Source of the DNA: an uncultured Chlorobiota bacterium
GTDB lineage: Bacteria > Bacteroidota > Ignavibacteria > UBA10030 > UBA6906
DNA: 64,000 nt
Direction of reading: 5' to 3'
Assembly: GCA_900696645.1 (NCBI GenBank)
Contig: CAADGV010000021.1
Span: 62,001 to 126,000, forward strand
The notes under the pieces were generated by a model. The model worked only from the letters and a program-made list of their open reading frames with translations, searched no databases and had not been told where the DNA came from. Below are positions 26,966-36,212 of this stretch, in pieces; within the stretch, counting starts at the first letter, position 1; each line of letters starts with the position of its first letter. The position numbers and the translations under genes are program-made.

Positions 26966-27550
26966 ATGGTTCGTATGAGAGAGTTGTTCCGTGCCTCACT
27001 CCGAAGTCTGTCGGTCACCCTCGTTATTATTACAATCCTGTCCATGAATTCATTTGCCGGCAACCCTAGTTCCGTTTATGACTTTTTGATGAAAGATATT
27101 AATGCTAAAGAGATTGATTTCTCAAGATACAAAGGTAAGGTTCTGCTTCTGGTCAACGTTGCATCTGAATGTGGTTACACACCGCAGTATAAAGAGCTTG
27201 AAGCGTTGCATCAGAAGTACAAAGATAAAGGATTGAAAATTCTGGGGTTCCCCGCAAACAGCTTCGGCGGGCAGGAGCCGGGCACTGATGAGGAGATCAA
27301 GGATTTCTGCGACCGGAACTATGGATTCACATTTGACTTGTTTTCCAAGATTTCAGTGAAAGGAAGTGATCAACACCCGCTCTTCAGGTTCATAAGCTCG
27401 GACACCACGGTTGGCGGAGACGTGAAGTGGAATTTCCAAAAGTACTTGGTCGACCGAAACGGGAATCTAACCCACAAATTTCTTTCCCGAGTGAAACCAC
27501 TGTCCGACGAGCTGGTTTCTGCAGTTGAGTCCCTGCTCAACGAGAAGTGA
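26966..27550 (+). CDS. Glutathione peroxidase family protein (Cys type), exported
   Basis: 194 residues from the ATG at 26966, with AAGGTG upstream. A signal-like hydrophobic segment occupies about 10-31. The catalytic motif NVASECGYT has Cys at residue 69 in place of selenocysteine. The FPANSFGGQEPG (Gln) and KWNFQKYLVD (Trp, Asn) motifs complete the active site. It reduces peroxides, most likely with thioredoxin-like partners. The signal suggests a periplasmic location, close to the Bat operon. Confidence 0.9.
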   Translation: MVRMRELFRASLRSLSVTLVIITILSMNSFAGNPSSVYDFLMKDINAKEIDFSRYKGKVLLLVNVASECGYTPQYKELEALHQKYKDKGLKILGFPANSFGGQEPGTDEEIKDFCDRNYGFTFDLFSKISVKGSDQHPLFRFISSDTTVGGDVKWNFQKYLVDRNGNLTHKFLSRVKPLSDELVSAVESLLNEK

Positions 27551-27576
27551 AGTTTGTCCTTCTGGTTCAAACCAAT

Positions 27577-27606
27577 GAAGCCCCCGCGCCAGACGACGAG
27601 GGCTTC
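27577..27606 (+). terminator. Weak terminator-like hairpin after the peroxidase gene
   Basis: GAAGCCC (27577-27583) pairs with GGGCTTC (27600-27606) across a GC-rich loop, then TTACTTCC. It lies between convergent genes. Confidence 0.5.
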
Positions 27607-27629
27607 TTACTTCCGACAATTCGATGATT

Positions 27630-28388
27630 TTAGATGATCTCGGCAGCTTTTTGCTCAAGCCATCCAACCTTACCATCAGCAAGTCGGATTTTCAACCACT
27701 CATTCACTTTGTCTGTGATAAACACCTTCACTCCCTCATGAAGAACGAACGCATCCGAACTCTTCTCATCCGGCGAGTTCTTGACAGTCGTAATGCTTGC
27801 AGTCACGATTGCAGTGTCTGAACGTTGAACTGCGTTCAACTTCCCGATAAAAATCGTCGAGCTGAGAATGACGAGAACAAGGCTTGCCAAGCCTGCCACG
27901 AATCCAGCATTGCGAATCGAGAACGAGCGCGCAAGCAGTACAACCATAATTGAAGCCGTGAACAGCAGGAAAAACCCGTACACGATCCAGGTAATGCCGT
28001 TCAGCGAAAATGCATCCTTGACGGCATCCCACCAATCCCAAATGAACAAGCGGGGGGCCGCGTCAACCTTGTTCACAATCATCAAATTTGCCAACTGCAG
28101 GTTGTGCAGCAAGTCGTCGTCATTCGGCGTCAGTTTCAGTGCCCGCTCATAGTTCAAAATAGCCTTGCCAACGTTGCCGGATTTGTAGTACGCGTTTCCG
28201 AGATTGTAGTAGATGGTGGCGTCCGCTACTCCGCTTTCGCGAATGAGTTCGTAGCGCGCAGCGGCCTCGGCGAAGTTTCCCTGTTGGTATGCCCGGTTGG
28301 CTTCGTCGAACAGTTGCTCCGGCGTTTGCTGTGCTGCTAACACGATCGGGAACAGAAGCATGAGTATTGTGAACCGGAATTTTGTCAT
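27630..28388 (-). CDS. batE: BatE-like TPR and SH3-domain membrane protein
   Basis: 252 residues. After a signal peptide (to about 19) come TPR repeats (ANRAYQQGNFAEAAARYELI, TIYYNLGNAYYKSGNVGKAI). Two membrane helices follow (about 130-180), then a bacterial SH3-like domain (HEGVKVFITDKVNEWLKIRL...GWL). This is the BatE layout of the aerotolerance operon. The start overlaps the batD stop (ATGA). Last gene of the operon. Confidence 0.85.
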   Translation of the reverse strand: MTKFRFTILMLLFPIVLAAQQTPEQLFDEANRAYQQGNFAEAAARYELIRESGVADATIYYNLGNAYYKSGNVGKAILNYERALKLTPNDDDLLHNLQLANLMIVNKVDAAPRLFIWDWWDAVKDAFSLNGITWIVYGFFLLFTASIMVVLLARSFSIRNAGFVAGLASLVLVILSSTIFIGKLNAVQRSDTAIVTASITTVKNSPDEKSSDAFVLHEGVKVFITDKVNEWLKIRLADGKVGWLEQKAAEII

Positions 28389-30247
28389 GACCTGAGCGTT
28401 CGTTCAATGTCAACAATGATCTTGCTGGCGCTGTCATACGTGCGGCGGATCATTTCATCAGACAAACTTGTCGGGGCAAAGCGGGCCATCTCGCACGATT
28501 CAAGCAACGATCGGAGGGAGGTCGATATTTCTCCATTGACCGATCGCTTTTCAAGTTCTGTCACCGCCCCGTCAATTGATAAATCCGCTTGCTGGATATT
28601 CAGTTTGTCTCCCAAATACTTCCAGATAGAGCGGGCAACCTCGGAATAGAACTGGAGTTTCTTCTCTGAAGAAGATGCCTTGCCGGCCGAAATCTCTTTC
28701 AGGATAACCTCGGCATTCTTCAGCCCTTTGCGGGCCACTTTGATTGCCTGCTTGTTGCGGTAGCCTGCCATATCGCTCATCACAGCCTGCCGTTGCCGGG
28801 TGTAGGCGAACACACCGGCGAGTCCCGCCAGCGGAAGAAGCATCAACGCAATAAATGTTCCGCTGGTGTGCAAGTACTCTCCCTGTTTTGTAAAGGAGGG
28901 GCGAGACACTTTGATGAAGCGGATATCCTCGCTGAGTAATTGTACATCCTCGCGGCGTCCTGTTGAAACAAACGGCGCAGGAGAGGCGGTACCCTTCTCG
29001 ACATTCAATTCAATTTCGGAAGACTTGAGAGTGACATACTCCCTCTTTCCCACGTCGAAATAGCTGAACTCCACCGGCTTGATTATCTTCCTGCCGGGAT
29101 AGCGCGGAACCAGTATGTACTCGAATGTTTTTGATCCGGAAATTTTCGCCTCGCGACGATTAACATTGTCGGAAACCTTCGGCGTGTACTGCTCAAAGTC
29201 GGCGGGAAAATCCACCGTCGGGGACTCCAGCACCTTAATATTGCCTGTTCCGTTGATCGTTACCTTCAGGCTCAGGGGCTCATTCGTTGCCGCCTCCTGC
29301 TTGTCGAGCTTTGCGTTCATCGTGAATTTACCGACTGCGCCTTTGAAACTCGCCGGCGCTCCCGGGGGCAGCGGATCAACTTTGATTCGAACAGGCTCGC
29401 CCTTCACGACATGCTCAATCTGCCTTCCAAACGGATCATTGAAGAACGAATCGAACGGATCCCATGAACGTCTGTCGCGTACAGTGACAATGGTAGTGAT
29501 TTCCATCGGGCCGATTTCAAGTGTGCCGGACTGCGTCGGGAACAGAGCCGTTCTTTTGATAACACCCACCTGATACTGAATGCCATTTACTGTTTCGGTT
29601 GTCAACTGAATCTGCTTCGGCATATCTGCATCCTCGCTCCAGAAGCCCGTCATTGTCGGTGCTTTGGTCAGATTGTAGTTCTGAACGGGAACGCGCGTGT
29701 ACAACTTATATACGAGGTTAACCTGTTCCCCCTGCAATACGCGCGTACGATCGAGAGAAGCTTTTAAGAAGATGTTCTGTGATAGCTGCGAGTCAATGTC
29801 ACCCGATGCTCCTTGTTGAGCCTTCGGTTGCGTTTGTTGCCGGGGTGTGCCTTTGACGACTTCGATGGTGAAGCTGTTTGAGGAGTATGTTTTGTTGCCG
29901 ACTTCTATGCTTGCGGCTCCGATTGTGAATGTTCCCGCATCCTTCGGTTGCAGCACATAGCTGTACGTTGCGGATGTAGAAACCGCCCCGTTGATAATTT
30001 GCATGCTGGTGGAGGTACTCGGTCCTGCCATAATGTGAAAACGATCCAGATTCGGCAGCTTGATGTTCTTGCCCCCGCCCATTCCCGCGTTGCGAAGAAC
30101 GAACGAAAGCGTGAATTGGTCGCCAACAGCAACCGGATTCTTGTCCACACTTGCCTCGAACGTCGGGTCCTGTGCATAAGCGCGAGGAACCAGAACCACA
30201 GCGCTGAAGAAAAACAGGACAAATGAAATCAACCTAACCATCGACAT
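28385..30247 (-). CDS. batD: BatD-like protein (oxygen tolerance)
   Basis: 620 residues from the ATG at 30247, one base after the batC stop and 8 nt after AAGGA. A signal peptide is followed by two or three Ig-like beta domains (FEASVDKNPVAVGDQFTLSF at the start). One membrane helix is near residue 480 (ALMLLPLAGLAGVFAY), followed by a cytosolic helical tail. This is the standard BatD plan. Bat proteins are tied to oxidative or envelope stress tolerance in Bacteroidetes and spirochaetes; the mechanism is not established. Confidence 0.88.
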   Translation of the reverse strand: MSMVRLISFVLFFFSAVVLVPRAYAQDPTFEASVDKNPVAVGDQFTLSFVLRNAGMGGGKNIKLPNLDRFHIMAGPSTSTSMQIINGAVSTSATYSYVLQPKDAGTFTIGAASIEVGNKTYSSNSFTIEVVKGTPRQQTQPKAQQGASGDIDSQLSQNIFLKASLDRTRVLQGEQVNLVYKLYTRVPVQNYNLTKAPTMTGFWSEDADMPKQIQLTTETVNGIQYQVGVIKRTALFPTQSGTLEIGPMEITTIVTVRDRRSWDPFDSFFNDPFGRQIEHVVKGEPVRIKVDPLPPGAPASFKGAVGKFTMNAKLDKQEAATNEPLSLKVTINGTGNIKVLESPTVDFPADFEQYTPKVSDNVNRREAKISGSKTFEYILVPRYPGRKIIKPVEFSYFDVGKREYVTLKSSEIELNVEKGTASPAPFVSTGRREDVQLLSEDIRFIKVSRPSFTKQGEYLHTSGTFIALMLLPLAGLAGVFAYTRQRQAVMSDMAGYRNKQAIKVARKGLKNAEVILKEISAGKASSSEKKLQFYSEVARSIWKYLGDKLNIQQADLSIDGAVTELEKRSVNGEISTSLRSLLESCEMARFAPTSLSDEMIRRTYDSASKIIVDIERTLRS

Positions 30248-30248
30248 G

Positions 30249-31004
30249 CTACCAGTCCTTCTCCGTCTTAGGCCGGCTCGCGGCGCGCGGACGCAATTTC
30301 TTCTGCACTTCTTTCTCATTGTTTTTCAGAACTTCCAGAATTCGTTCGGCATCAGCCTTTGACATCTGCCGCTCCTGTTGTTGAGGCTGCTGCTGTTGCC
30401 GGTTTTGCTGCTGTTGATCCTGATTGTCTTGATTCTGCCGGTCTTGGTCCTTCTTATCCTGTTCTTGCTTGTCCTGATCCTGGTTCTGTTGTTCCTGCTT
30501 GTTCTGATCTTGCTTGTCTTTGTTCTTGTCCTGATTCTTGTCGTTCTTTTGATTCTGTTGTTGCTGCTGTTGATCGCGAAGCTTGTTCAGGGAATATGAT
30601 AGATTGTACTTCGCATCAAAATCTGTCGGATTGAGCTTGAGAGATTCTGTGAATGCCTTTACGGCCTCTTGGTATTTCTCGGATTTCACATACGCGTCGC
30701 CGAGATTGTAGTACGCTTTTGCTTTGGCGGATATTGTCTCACTCTTCTGAATAGCATCTTCGAATGACTTGATTGACTCGTCATACTTGTCCTGCTTGTA
30801 CAACGAGTTGCCGAGATTGAAGTGGCCGGGAACCGTGGTGATATCCTTCTCCAACGCCTTTCTGTAATCCACTTCGGCATCGGCAAAGTTCTTGCCGGCG
30901 TACTTGTCGTTGCCGCCATTGACGAGCGAGCGCACGGACTGCGCATCCGCAGAAAACGTACCAACGAGGAAACAGCACACAAGCAACACGTAGTTCATAC
31001 TCAT
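30249..31004 (-). CDS. batC: BatC-like periplasmic TPR protein with Gln/Lys/Asp-rich tail
   Basis: 251 residues with a signal peptide (to about 22) and three TPR repeats (GGNDKYAGKNFADAEVDYRK, HFNLGNSLYKQDKYDESI, AYYNLGDAYVKSEKYQEAV). A strongly repetitive Gln/Asn/Asp/Lys tract spans about 144-215 (QQQQQQNQKNDKNQDK...). The start overlaps the batB stop (ATGA). The tract translates to poly-Leu on the other strand, which is not a gene. Confidence 0.85.
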   Translation of the reverse strand: MSMNYVLLVCCFLVGTFSADAQSVRSLVNGGNDKYAGKNFADAEVDYRKALEKDITTVPGHFNLGNSLYKQDKYDESIKSFEDAIQKSETISAKAKAYYNLGDAYVKSEKYQEAVKAFTESLKLNPTDFDAKYNLSYSLNKLRDQQQQQQNQKNDKNQDKNKDKQDQNKQEQQNQDQDKQEQDKKDQDRQNQDNQDQQQQNRQQQQPQQQERQMSKADAERILEVLKNNEKEVQKKLRPRAASRPKTEKDW

Positions 31005-32047
31005 ACCTCCACATCATGTTTCAAGGGATTCCATCGGGCAAGCCACGCAATCTTCCGTTCTGAGAGTAACAACTCAGCGAGCAGGAGAAGAATTCCCGCG
31101 GCAAGAAAGAACTGGAACCGCGATTCAAAGTCGGTAAACTGCTTTGTGCCGAATTCATGCTTCTGCAAGGCATTGATGGCTTTGTAGATTTCGTTCAACT
31201 CATCCTGTGTGTTGGTGCCGCGATAGTACGATCCTTTGCCGATGGCTGCAATGCTCTCCAACGAAGCCTCGTCAAGCTTCGTCATTACGATATTGCCCTG
31301 CCTGTCGCGTTTGAAGTCAACCTGCTGGCCCGACGGATTATAGATGGGGATCGGTGTTCCGCCCGGTGACCCGAGCCCGACAGTATAGAGAAGAATTCCC
31401 TTCTTTGCCGCCTCTTCCGCCGACGGGAATGCGTCTCCTTCGGTATTCTCCCCGTCTGTTATAATGACGATCACCTTCGTTGTCGGTTCATCGAAGTCGA
31501 ACGACTCGACCGCCCGCTGAATTGCCGCGCCAATGGAGGTACCCGGTATGGGCACGGCATCCACATCAACAACATCAAGAAAGAGTTTCGCACCGCTGTA
31601 GTCTGTTGTTAGCGGAAACTGTGTATATGCCTCGCCTGCAAAAACCACAAGCCCGATACGGTCACCGCCGAGCCTGTCAATGAGGTTGCGGATTTCGAGT
31701 TTTGCCTTCTCGAGACGATTCGGTTTGATATCCTCGGCTTTCATGCTCAGCGATACATCGAGCGCAATAAAGATATCAACACCCTCCTGTTTTACCTCCT
31801 GCAGCCGCGTTCCGATTTGAGGATTGGCCAATCCCACGACAAGAGTTGCAAACGCGACAACGAAGAGGAGAAGCTTTGCGAAGCGTTTCTTCCCGCTTGC
31901 CGATTCAGACAGCCGCCGAAGAATCGCAATGTCTCCAAACCGACGAAGCCTCTCTTTCCGAAGGCGAGCGGCATACCAGTATCCAATCAGAAATACGGGA
32001 ATCGCAAACAGCAGTTGCAGGTGTTCAGGATGTGCAAAACGAATCAT
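31001..32047 (-). CDS. batB: BatB-like von Willebrand A membrane protein
   Basis: 348 residues. An N-terminal membrane pair (LLFAIPVFLIGYWYAARLRK; LLLFVVAFATLVVG) flanks the start of the VWA domain with the metal-dependent adhesion site DVSLSM (DxSxS), VVFAGEAYTQFP and ITDGENTEG. One more helix lies near the C-terminus. It starts 2 bp after the batA stop. Confidence 0.9.
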   Translation of the reverse strand: MIRFAHPEHLQLLFAIPVFLIGYWYAARLRKERLRRFGDIAILRRLSESASGKKRFAKLLLFVVAFATLVVGLANPQIGTRLQEVKQEGVDIFIALDVSLSMKAEDIKPNRLEKAKLEIRNLIDRLGGDRIGLVVFAGEAYTQFPLTTDYSGAKLFLDVVDVDAVPIPGTSIGAAIQRAVESFDFDEPTTKVIVIITDGENTEGDAFPSAEEAAKKGILLYTVGLGSPGGTPIPIYNPSGQQVDFKRDRQGNIVMTKLDEASLESIAAIGKGSYYRGTNTQDELNEIYKAINALQKHEFGTKQFTDFESRFQFFLAAGILLLLAELLLSERKIAWLARWNPLKHDVEV

Positions 32048-32049
32048 CG

Positions 32050-33051
32050 CTACGGCAGCTTTCGCAAATACGTAAGACCCAGTCCCATTTCCATCACCAT
32101 CGCAAACAGCCCGATCCAGACCCAGCCGTAGAACAGCTCTGTGTAGGAACGGTACGAACGGACTTCGATGCGGGTTTTCTCCATCTCATCAATTTCCTGA
32201 TAGATTTTCTTCAGCGAGCGGTTGTCGGTTGCGCGGAAATATTTCCCGCCCGTCATTTCGGCAATCGCCGTGAGTGTTTTATCGTCCACATCCACAGGCA
32301 TGTTTTGATAGCGCGTGCCGAACGGTGTTTGCACAGGGAACGGCGCCTGTCCGGCATTAGTTCCGACGCCGATGGTGTACATTCTGATGCCGAACGTTTG
32401 CGCAATCTGCGTTGCGGTAACCGGATCGATTTCGCCGCGATTGTTGATGCCGTCGGTGAGAAGGATAATCACTTTGCTGGCGGACTTGCTCTCCTTCAAG
32501 CGGTTGACGCCTTGCGCAATTGCCATTCCGATTGCCGTTCCGTCTTCGATCACGCCCTGCTTCACTGTCCGGAGCTGATTCTTCAGAACGCGATAGTCAA
32601 GCGTTAACGGACATTGGGTGAAACTTTCTCCTGCGAAAATCACAAGCCCAATCCGGTCATTTGTGCGTCCATCAATAAAGTCCATCATGACTTGCCGTGC
32701 GGCTTCGATCCGGTTCGGCCGTAAATCCTCTGCGAGCATGCTGCCGGAGATATCGAACAGCAATACGATGTCAATTCCTTCCGTGTACACATTCTCGCCG
32801 CTCGACGTTGTCCGGGGACGCGCAACACCGACAATGAGCATCGTGATGACAAGCATACGAAGAATAAAGGGAAGATGGCGCAGCCGCTCTTTCATTGTCG
32901 GCCTGATATCGGCAAACGGCCTGAGACTTGAGTACTGAAGGTCGCTTGTGTGTTGATTGTTTCGCAGGATGTACCACGCCACCAGAAACGGAATAATTGC
33001 AAGGGCGTAGAGATACTGGGGATTGGCGAACGTGATGTTCGGATCAAACAT
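32050..33051 (-). CDS. batA: BatA-like von Willebrand A membrane protein
   Basis: 333 residues from the ATG at 33051, preceded by GGAGG; the longer frame to 33147 overlaps the upstream gene. It is a paralogue of BatB with the same order: N-terminal helices (LYALAIIPFLVAWYIL), VWA site LLFDISGSM, FAGESFTQCPL, LLTDGINNRG, and a C-terminal helix (FYGWVWIGLFAMVMEMGL). It overlaps the preceding gene by 8 bp. Confidence 0.9.
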   Translation of the reverse strand: MFDPNITFANPQYLYALAIIPFLVAWYILRNNQHTSDLQYSSLRPFADIRPTMKERLRHLPFILRMLVITMLIVGVARPRTTSSGENVYTEGIDIVLLFDISGSMLAEDLRPNRIEAARQVMMDFIDGRTNDRIGLVIFAGESFTQCPLTLDYRVLKNQLRTVKQGVIEDGTAIGMAIAQGVNRLKESKSASKVIILLTDGINNRGEIDPVTATQIAQTFGIRMYTIGVGTNAGQAPFPVQTPFGTRYQNMPVDVDDKTLTAIAEMTGGKYFRATDNRSLKKIYQEIDEMEKTRIEVRSYRSYTELFYGWVWIGLFAMVMEMGLGLTYLRKLP

Positions 33052-34003
33052 GCGCCGCCTCCTGCAATTCCTGTTTCTTCTCGTCAGGTTGTTCGACAAC
33101 CTTCGTTCTATCAATAATCTCAAATGCGAGCGAAAGCATTTCCTCATGCTCGGGAATTGCCGGCTGGTATTTGGCGAACTTCACAAGATCCGCGCGACGC
33201 AGCATTCTATCCGCCTGCTCCAAAACAGGATGCGCAACAGAAAAGCGGCGCAGGCTGTCCATCGTTTCATCCGTTGTTTGCTCAAGCGACATGAACCCGA
33301 ACCGGTGTTCGAAATACCGGCGCATCACTTCAGTCACTTCAGAATAGAACGGCTTGATAAGTCCCTGTTGCCAGAGCCTCTTTTCCTTCAGTGCAGCAAG
33401 CTCTTCCAATGCCTGCACGTGAGCTAATTTGGGCGGCGGTATGTATTCTTCCTCAACACTCTGGTCTTTCTTCCGCTTTCTGTATTGATAGATTGAATAG
33501 ACAAGCAACATCAACCCGACAACGGTACCGGCGATGAGGGAAATTTCCGCCAGCGTGATAGGGATAGACAGCGGCGGTTTCAAATCCTTGATGTCTTGCA
33601 ATGTGTCAACTTCGACAAGATGGATCTTGAAGATGAGGGGATTTGTAGCGACGAGTTGGGTTGACGAATCGTGCGGAATTGTGAAAGCAAATTGCAAAGG
33701 CGGGAGAATTGCTGTTCCGGAATCGTACGCGGCAACGGTGAACGTTGTGCGCGAAACAGTCGAGGAAGACTTACTCACGTTGCTGCGTCCGAGAATATGA
33801 AATACGCCCAACGTGTCACCAACGAGAGATGTAAACGACTCTTTGCCCTGATGAGTAATCTCGACATGAACGGTAATCGGGTCACCGATCAGGAAAGATG
33901 TCGAGTCCGCCCACGCTCGCGCAGCCGGTGTTTGCGCGTGCAGTAGTCGGGACAAGCAAACAATCACAATTGTTGAAAGAACGAGAACAGCCCGCTTCCA
34001 CAT
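33044..34003 (-). CDS. DUF4381-like single-pass protein of the Bat operon
   Basis: About 319 residues. A signal peptide (ending near LLHAQ) is followed by an Ig-like extracytoplasmic domain (SFLIGDPITVHVEITHQG) and one membrane helix (about 154-175, LAEISLIAGTVVGLMLLVYS). The cytosolic helical tail contains FYSEVTEVMRRYFEHRFGF. Position between DUF58 and batA is conserved in Bat operons. ATG at 34003 or GTG at 34006 both overlap the DUF58 stop. Confidence 0.8.
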   Translation of the reverse strand: MWKRAVLVLSTIVIVCLSRLLHAQTPAARAWADSTSFLIGDPITVHVEITHQGKESFTSLVGDTLGVFHILGRSNVSKSSSTVSRTTFTVAAYDSGTAILPPLQFAFTIPHDSSTQLVATNPLIFKIHLVEVDTLQDIKDLKPPLSIPITLAEISLIAGTVVGLMLLVYSIYQYRKRKKDQSVEEEYIPPPKLAHVQALEELAALKEKRLWQQGLIKPFYSEVTEVMRRYFEHRFGFMSLEQTTDETMDSLRRFSVAHPVLEQADRMLRRADLVKFAKYQPAIPEHEEMLSLAFEIIDRTKVVEQPDEKKQELQEAAHV

Positions 34004-34878
34004 CACAATCGCTTTTCCCTTAATCTGAAGAAATCCACAATCGGCCTGATATACGGCCGGTCGATGCGAACCGGAATGGCATCCACCCTGCTGCGGAGAA
34101 ACAGCTGCTTCCGTGCCGCGTTGCGTTGTTTCCAGAATTGCTCAAAGTGCGCCCGTACCCGCCGGTCGCCCGTATCAATCCAACGCTCGATGTTTGTCTC
34201 GGCGTCGCGCATCTTGATCAGTCCCACATCCGGCATCTGTTCTTCGCGCGGGTCGGAAAGCTCGATGGCAATCACATCGTGCTTCTTGCTGACAATGCGA
34301 AGAATCTGATCGTACCCTTCATCAATGAAATCGGAGATCAGAAAAGCAATCGTTCGCTTCTTGTTGACGTGATTGAAATACTCCAGCGCTTGCTTGATGT
34401 TCGTTCCGCTTCCCGTCGGCACAAACGAAATCAATTCCCTGATGATACGGAGAATGTGAGCCCGCCCTTTCTTCGGCGGAACGAACTTTTCAATCGTATC
34501 CGTAAAGAGAATCAATCCCACCTTGTCGTTGTTCTTGATTGCCGAGAAAGAGAGAACGGCGCAAATCTCTGCGGCAATCTCGTTCTTCATCTGTGTGACT
34601 GATCCGAAACTTCCCGACTTACTGAAATCAACAAGCAGCATTACCGTCAGTTCGCGCTCTTCTTCAAAAATCTTCACAAAGGGATGATTGAAACGGGCAG
34701 ACACATTCCAATCAATGGATCGAATATCATCGCCGAATTGATACTCGCGTACTTCGGAGAACTCCATTCCCCGGCCTTTGAAGACGGAATGATACTCGCC
34801 CGAAAACACCTGGTTGACCAGGCCGCGGGTCTTGATTTCAATCTGTCTGACTTTTTTGAGAAGATCTCTGGTTTCCAT
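34003..34878 (-). CDS. DUF58 domain protein of the Bat operon
   Basis: 291 residues. It starts with QIEIKTRGLVNQVFSGEYHS and has the DUF58 core GRGMEFSEVREYQFGDDIRS, IDWNVSARF. A degenerate VWA-like strand follows with LLVDFSKSGSF (DxSxS retained). DUF58 proteins partner with MoxR ATPases. Cytosolic; no membrane segments. Confidence 0.92.
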   Translation of the reverse strand: METRDLLKKVRQIEIKTRGLVNQVFSGEYHSVFKGRGMEFSEVREYQFGDDIRSIDWNVSARFNHPFVKIFEEERELTVMLLVDFSKSGSFGSVTQMKNEIAAEICAVLSFSAIKNNDKVGLILFTDTIEKFVPPKKGRAHILRIIRELISFVPTGSGTNIKQALEYFNHVNKKRTIAFLISDFIDEGYDQILRIVSKKHDVIAIELSDPREEQMPDVGLIKMRDAETNIERWIDTGDRRVRAHFEQFWKQRNAARKQLFLRSRVDAIPVRIDRPYIRPIVDFFRLREKRL

Positions 34879-34902
34879 CTGCTCTGCCCGATTCTCGGCT
34901 GC

Positions 34903-35892
34903 TTACGGCACTTCAATCTTGTTCAACACTTCCTGCACAACCTGCTCGGATGTTACTTCCTCCGCTTCGGCCTCGTATGTAACGGCAACACGATGGCGCA
35001 GAACATCGAGCGAGATTGCACGGACATCTTCCGGAATCACATAACCGCGCCGCTTGATAAACGCGTACGCTTTGGCGCCCAGCGCGAGATTGATGGTTGC
35101 TCGCGGCGATGCGCCGTAGCTGATTAACGATGAGAGTTTGGCGAGATTGTAGTCTTTTGGAGAACGGGTTGCAAAGACGATATCGAGAATGTAGCGCTCG
35201 ATCTTCTCATCCATATAAATCTCGTTCACGACATTCCGTGCCTTGATAATGCTGGCGGGATCAATAACGTTGTTGGCAGATTTCTGCGTGCCATTGACGT
35301 TTGCCCGCATGATCTGCAGCTCTTCATCCTTCAAAGGATAATCAATCTTCACTTTGAGCATGAACCGATCGACCTGCGCTTCGGGAAGAGGGTACGTTCC
35401 TTCCTGCTCGATAGGATTCTGCGTTGCGAGAACCAGAAACGGTTCCGGGAGCTTGAAGGTCTGCTCGCCGATTGTTACCTGCCGTTCCTGCATGGCCTCC
35501 AACAACGCGCTTTGAACCTTTGCCGGTGAGCGGTTAATTTCGTCGGCAAGGATGAAGTTTGCAAAAACGGGCCCCTTCTTTACCTGAAACGTGCTTTCCT
35601 TCTGGTTGTAGATCATCGTGCCGATCAAGTCGGCGGGAAGCAGGTCGGGGGTGAATTGAATGCGCTGGAACTTTGCCGCAATGGCATCGGCAAGCGTTTT
35701 GATGGACAGTGTTTTGGCAAGTCCGGGAACTCCCTCCAGCAAAATATGTCCGTTTGCCAGCAAACCCACGAGGAGCCGCTCGACCATATACTTCTGCCCC
35801 ACAATGACCTTCCCCATTTCCATCTGCATAAGGTCGATGAATCCGCTTTCACGCTGAATCTTTTCGTTAATAGCCTTGATGTCGTACGACAT
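34903..35892 (-). CDS. MoxR-family AAA+ ATPase, first gene of the Bat operon
   Basis: 329 residues. Walker A is GVPGLAKT (about 54-61), Walker B FILADEINRSPAKVQ, sensor 1 LVLATQNPIEQEGTYPLPEA and sensor 2 SPRATINL. MoxR ATPases act as chaperone-like activators of the VWA proteins encoded alongside. The seven genes downstream follow with short gaps or overlaps, so all eight form one transcription unit. Confidence 0.95.
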   Translation of the reverse strand: MSYDIKAINEKIQRESGFIDLMQMEMGKVIVGQKYMVERLLVGLLANGHILLEGVPGLAKTLSIKTLADAIAAKFQRIQFTPDLLPADLIGTMIYNQKESTFQVKKGPVFANFILADEINRSPAKVQSALLEAMQERQVTIGEQTFKLPEPFLVLATQNPIEQEGTYPLPEAQVDRFMLKVKIDYPLKDEELQIMRANVNGTQKSANNVIDPASIIKARNVVNEIYMDEKIERYILDIVFATRSPKDYNLAKLSSLISYGASPRATINLALGAKAYAFIKRRGYVIPEDVRAISLDVLRHRVAVTYEAEAEEVTSEQVVQEVLNKIEVP

Positions 35893-36212
35893 TCATCCTC
35901 CGAGTGTCCTTAAAATAGCACAGATTTCTCAATTTTGACGTGAAAGAATATATAAATGTTGCGAGGGAATATCAACGAAGAGGCATTGCAGGAGGGAGAG
36001 CATTGGCGGGCGCACCGAGCAAAAGTCAACCCACCATGTGCCAGGCTTTACACACATGGTGGGTTTTCTCTTCCTCTAAACTGGGGTCAGGGCAAGACTT
36101 CAGACGGTCTGCGGCGCGCCCACTTAGGAGTCGGCGAGAGAGTTTAGGGGACGTGCTGCGAATCTGAATGAGGAAGAGCGACGAAATAGGGTTGCGAAGA
36201 TTCGGGGCTGAA
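35893..36212. other. Intergenic region with nested inverted repeats, possible structured RNA and moxR promoter
   Basis: 320 bases without a gene. Besides the terminator hairpin at 36028-36065, CTCTTCCTC (36068-36076) pairs with GAGGAAGAG (36170-36178). Nested inside it, CTAAACT (36076-36082) pairs with AGTTTAG (36141-36147), and a CAGACGGTCTG palindrome lies within the loop. The arrangement could fold as one long RNA of about 110 nt on either strand. The moxR promoter should also lie here. Confidence 0.4.
36028..36065 (-). terminator. Strong hairpin, probable terminator
   Basis: A perfect 13-bp stem AACCCACCATGTG / CACATGGTGGGTT with a 12-nt loop. A TTTT-containing tail follows on both strands (GACTTTTGC leftward, TTTTCTCTTCC rightward). 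It most likely ends the leftward transcript of the gene at 36213..36563 or of an RNA in between. Confidence 0.65.

Noticed and set aside
30378..30599. Poly-Leu/Val open frame that looks like a membrane protein
   Set aside because: It is the reverse complement of the Gln/Lys/Asp-rich tract of batC and has no start signal.
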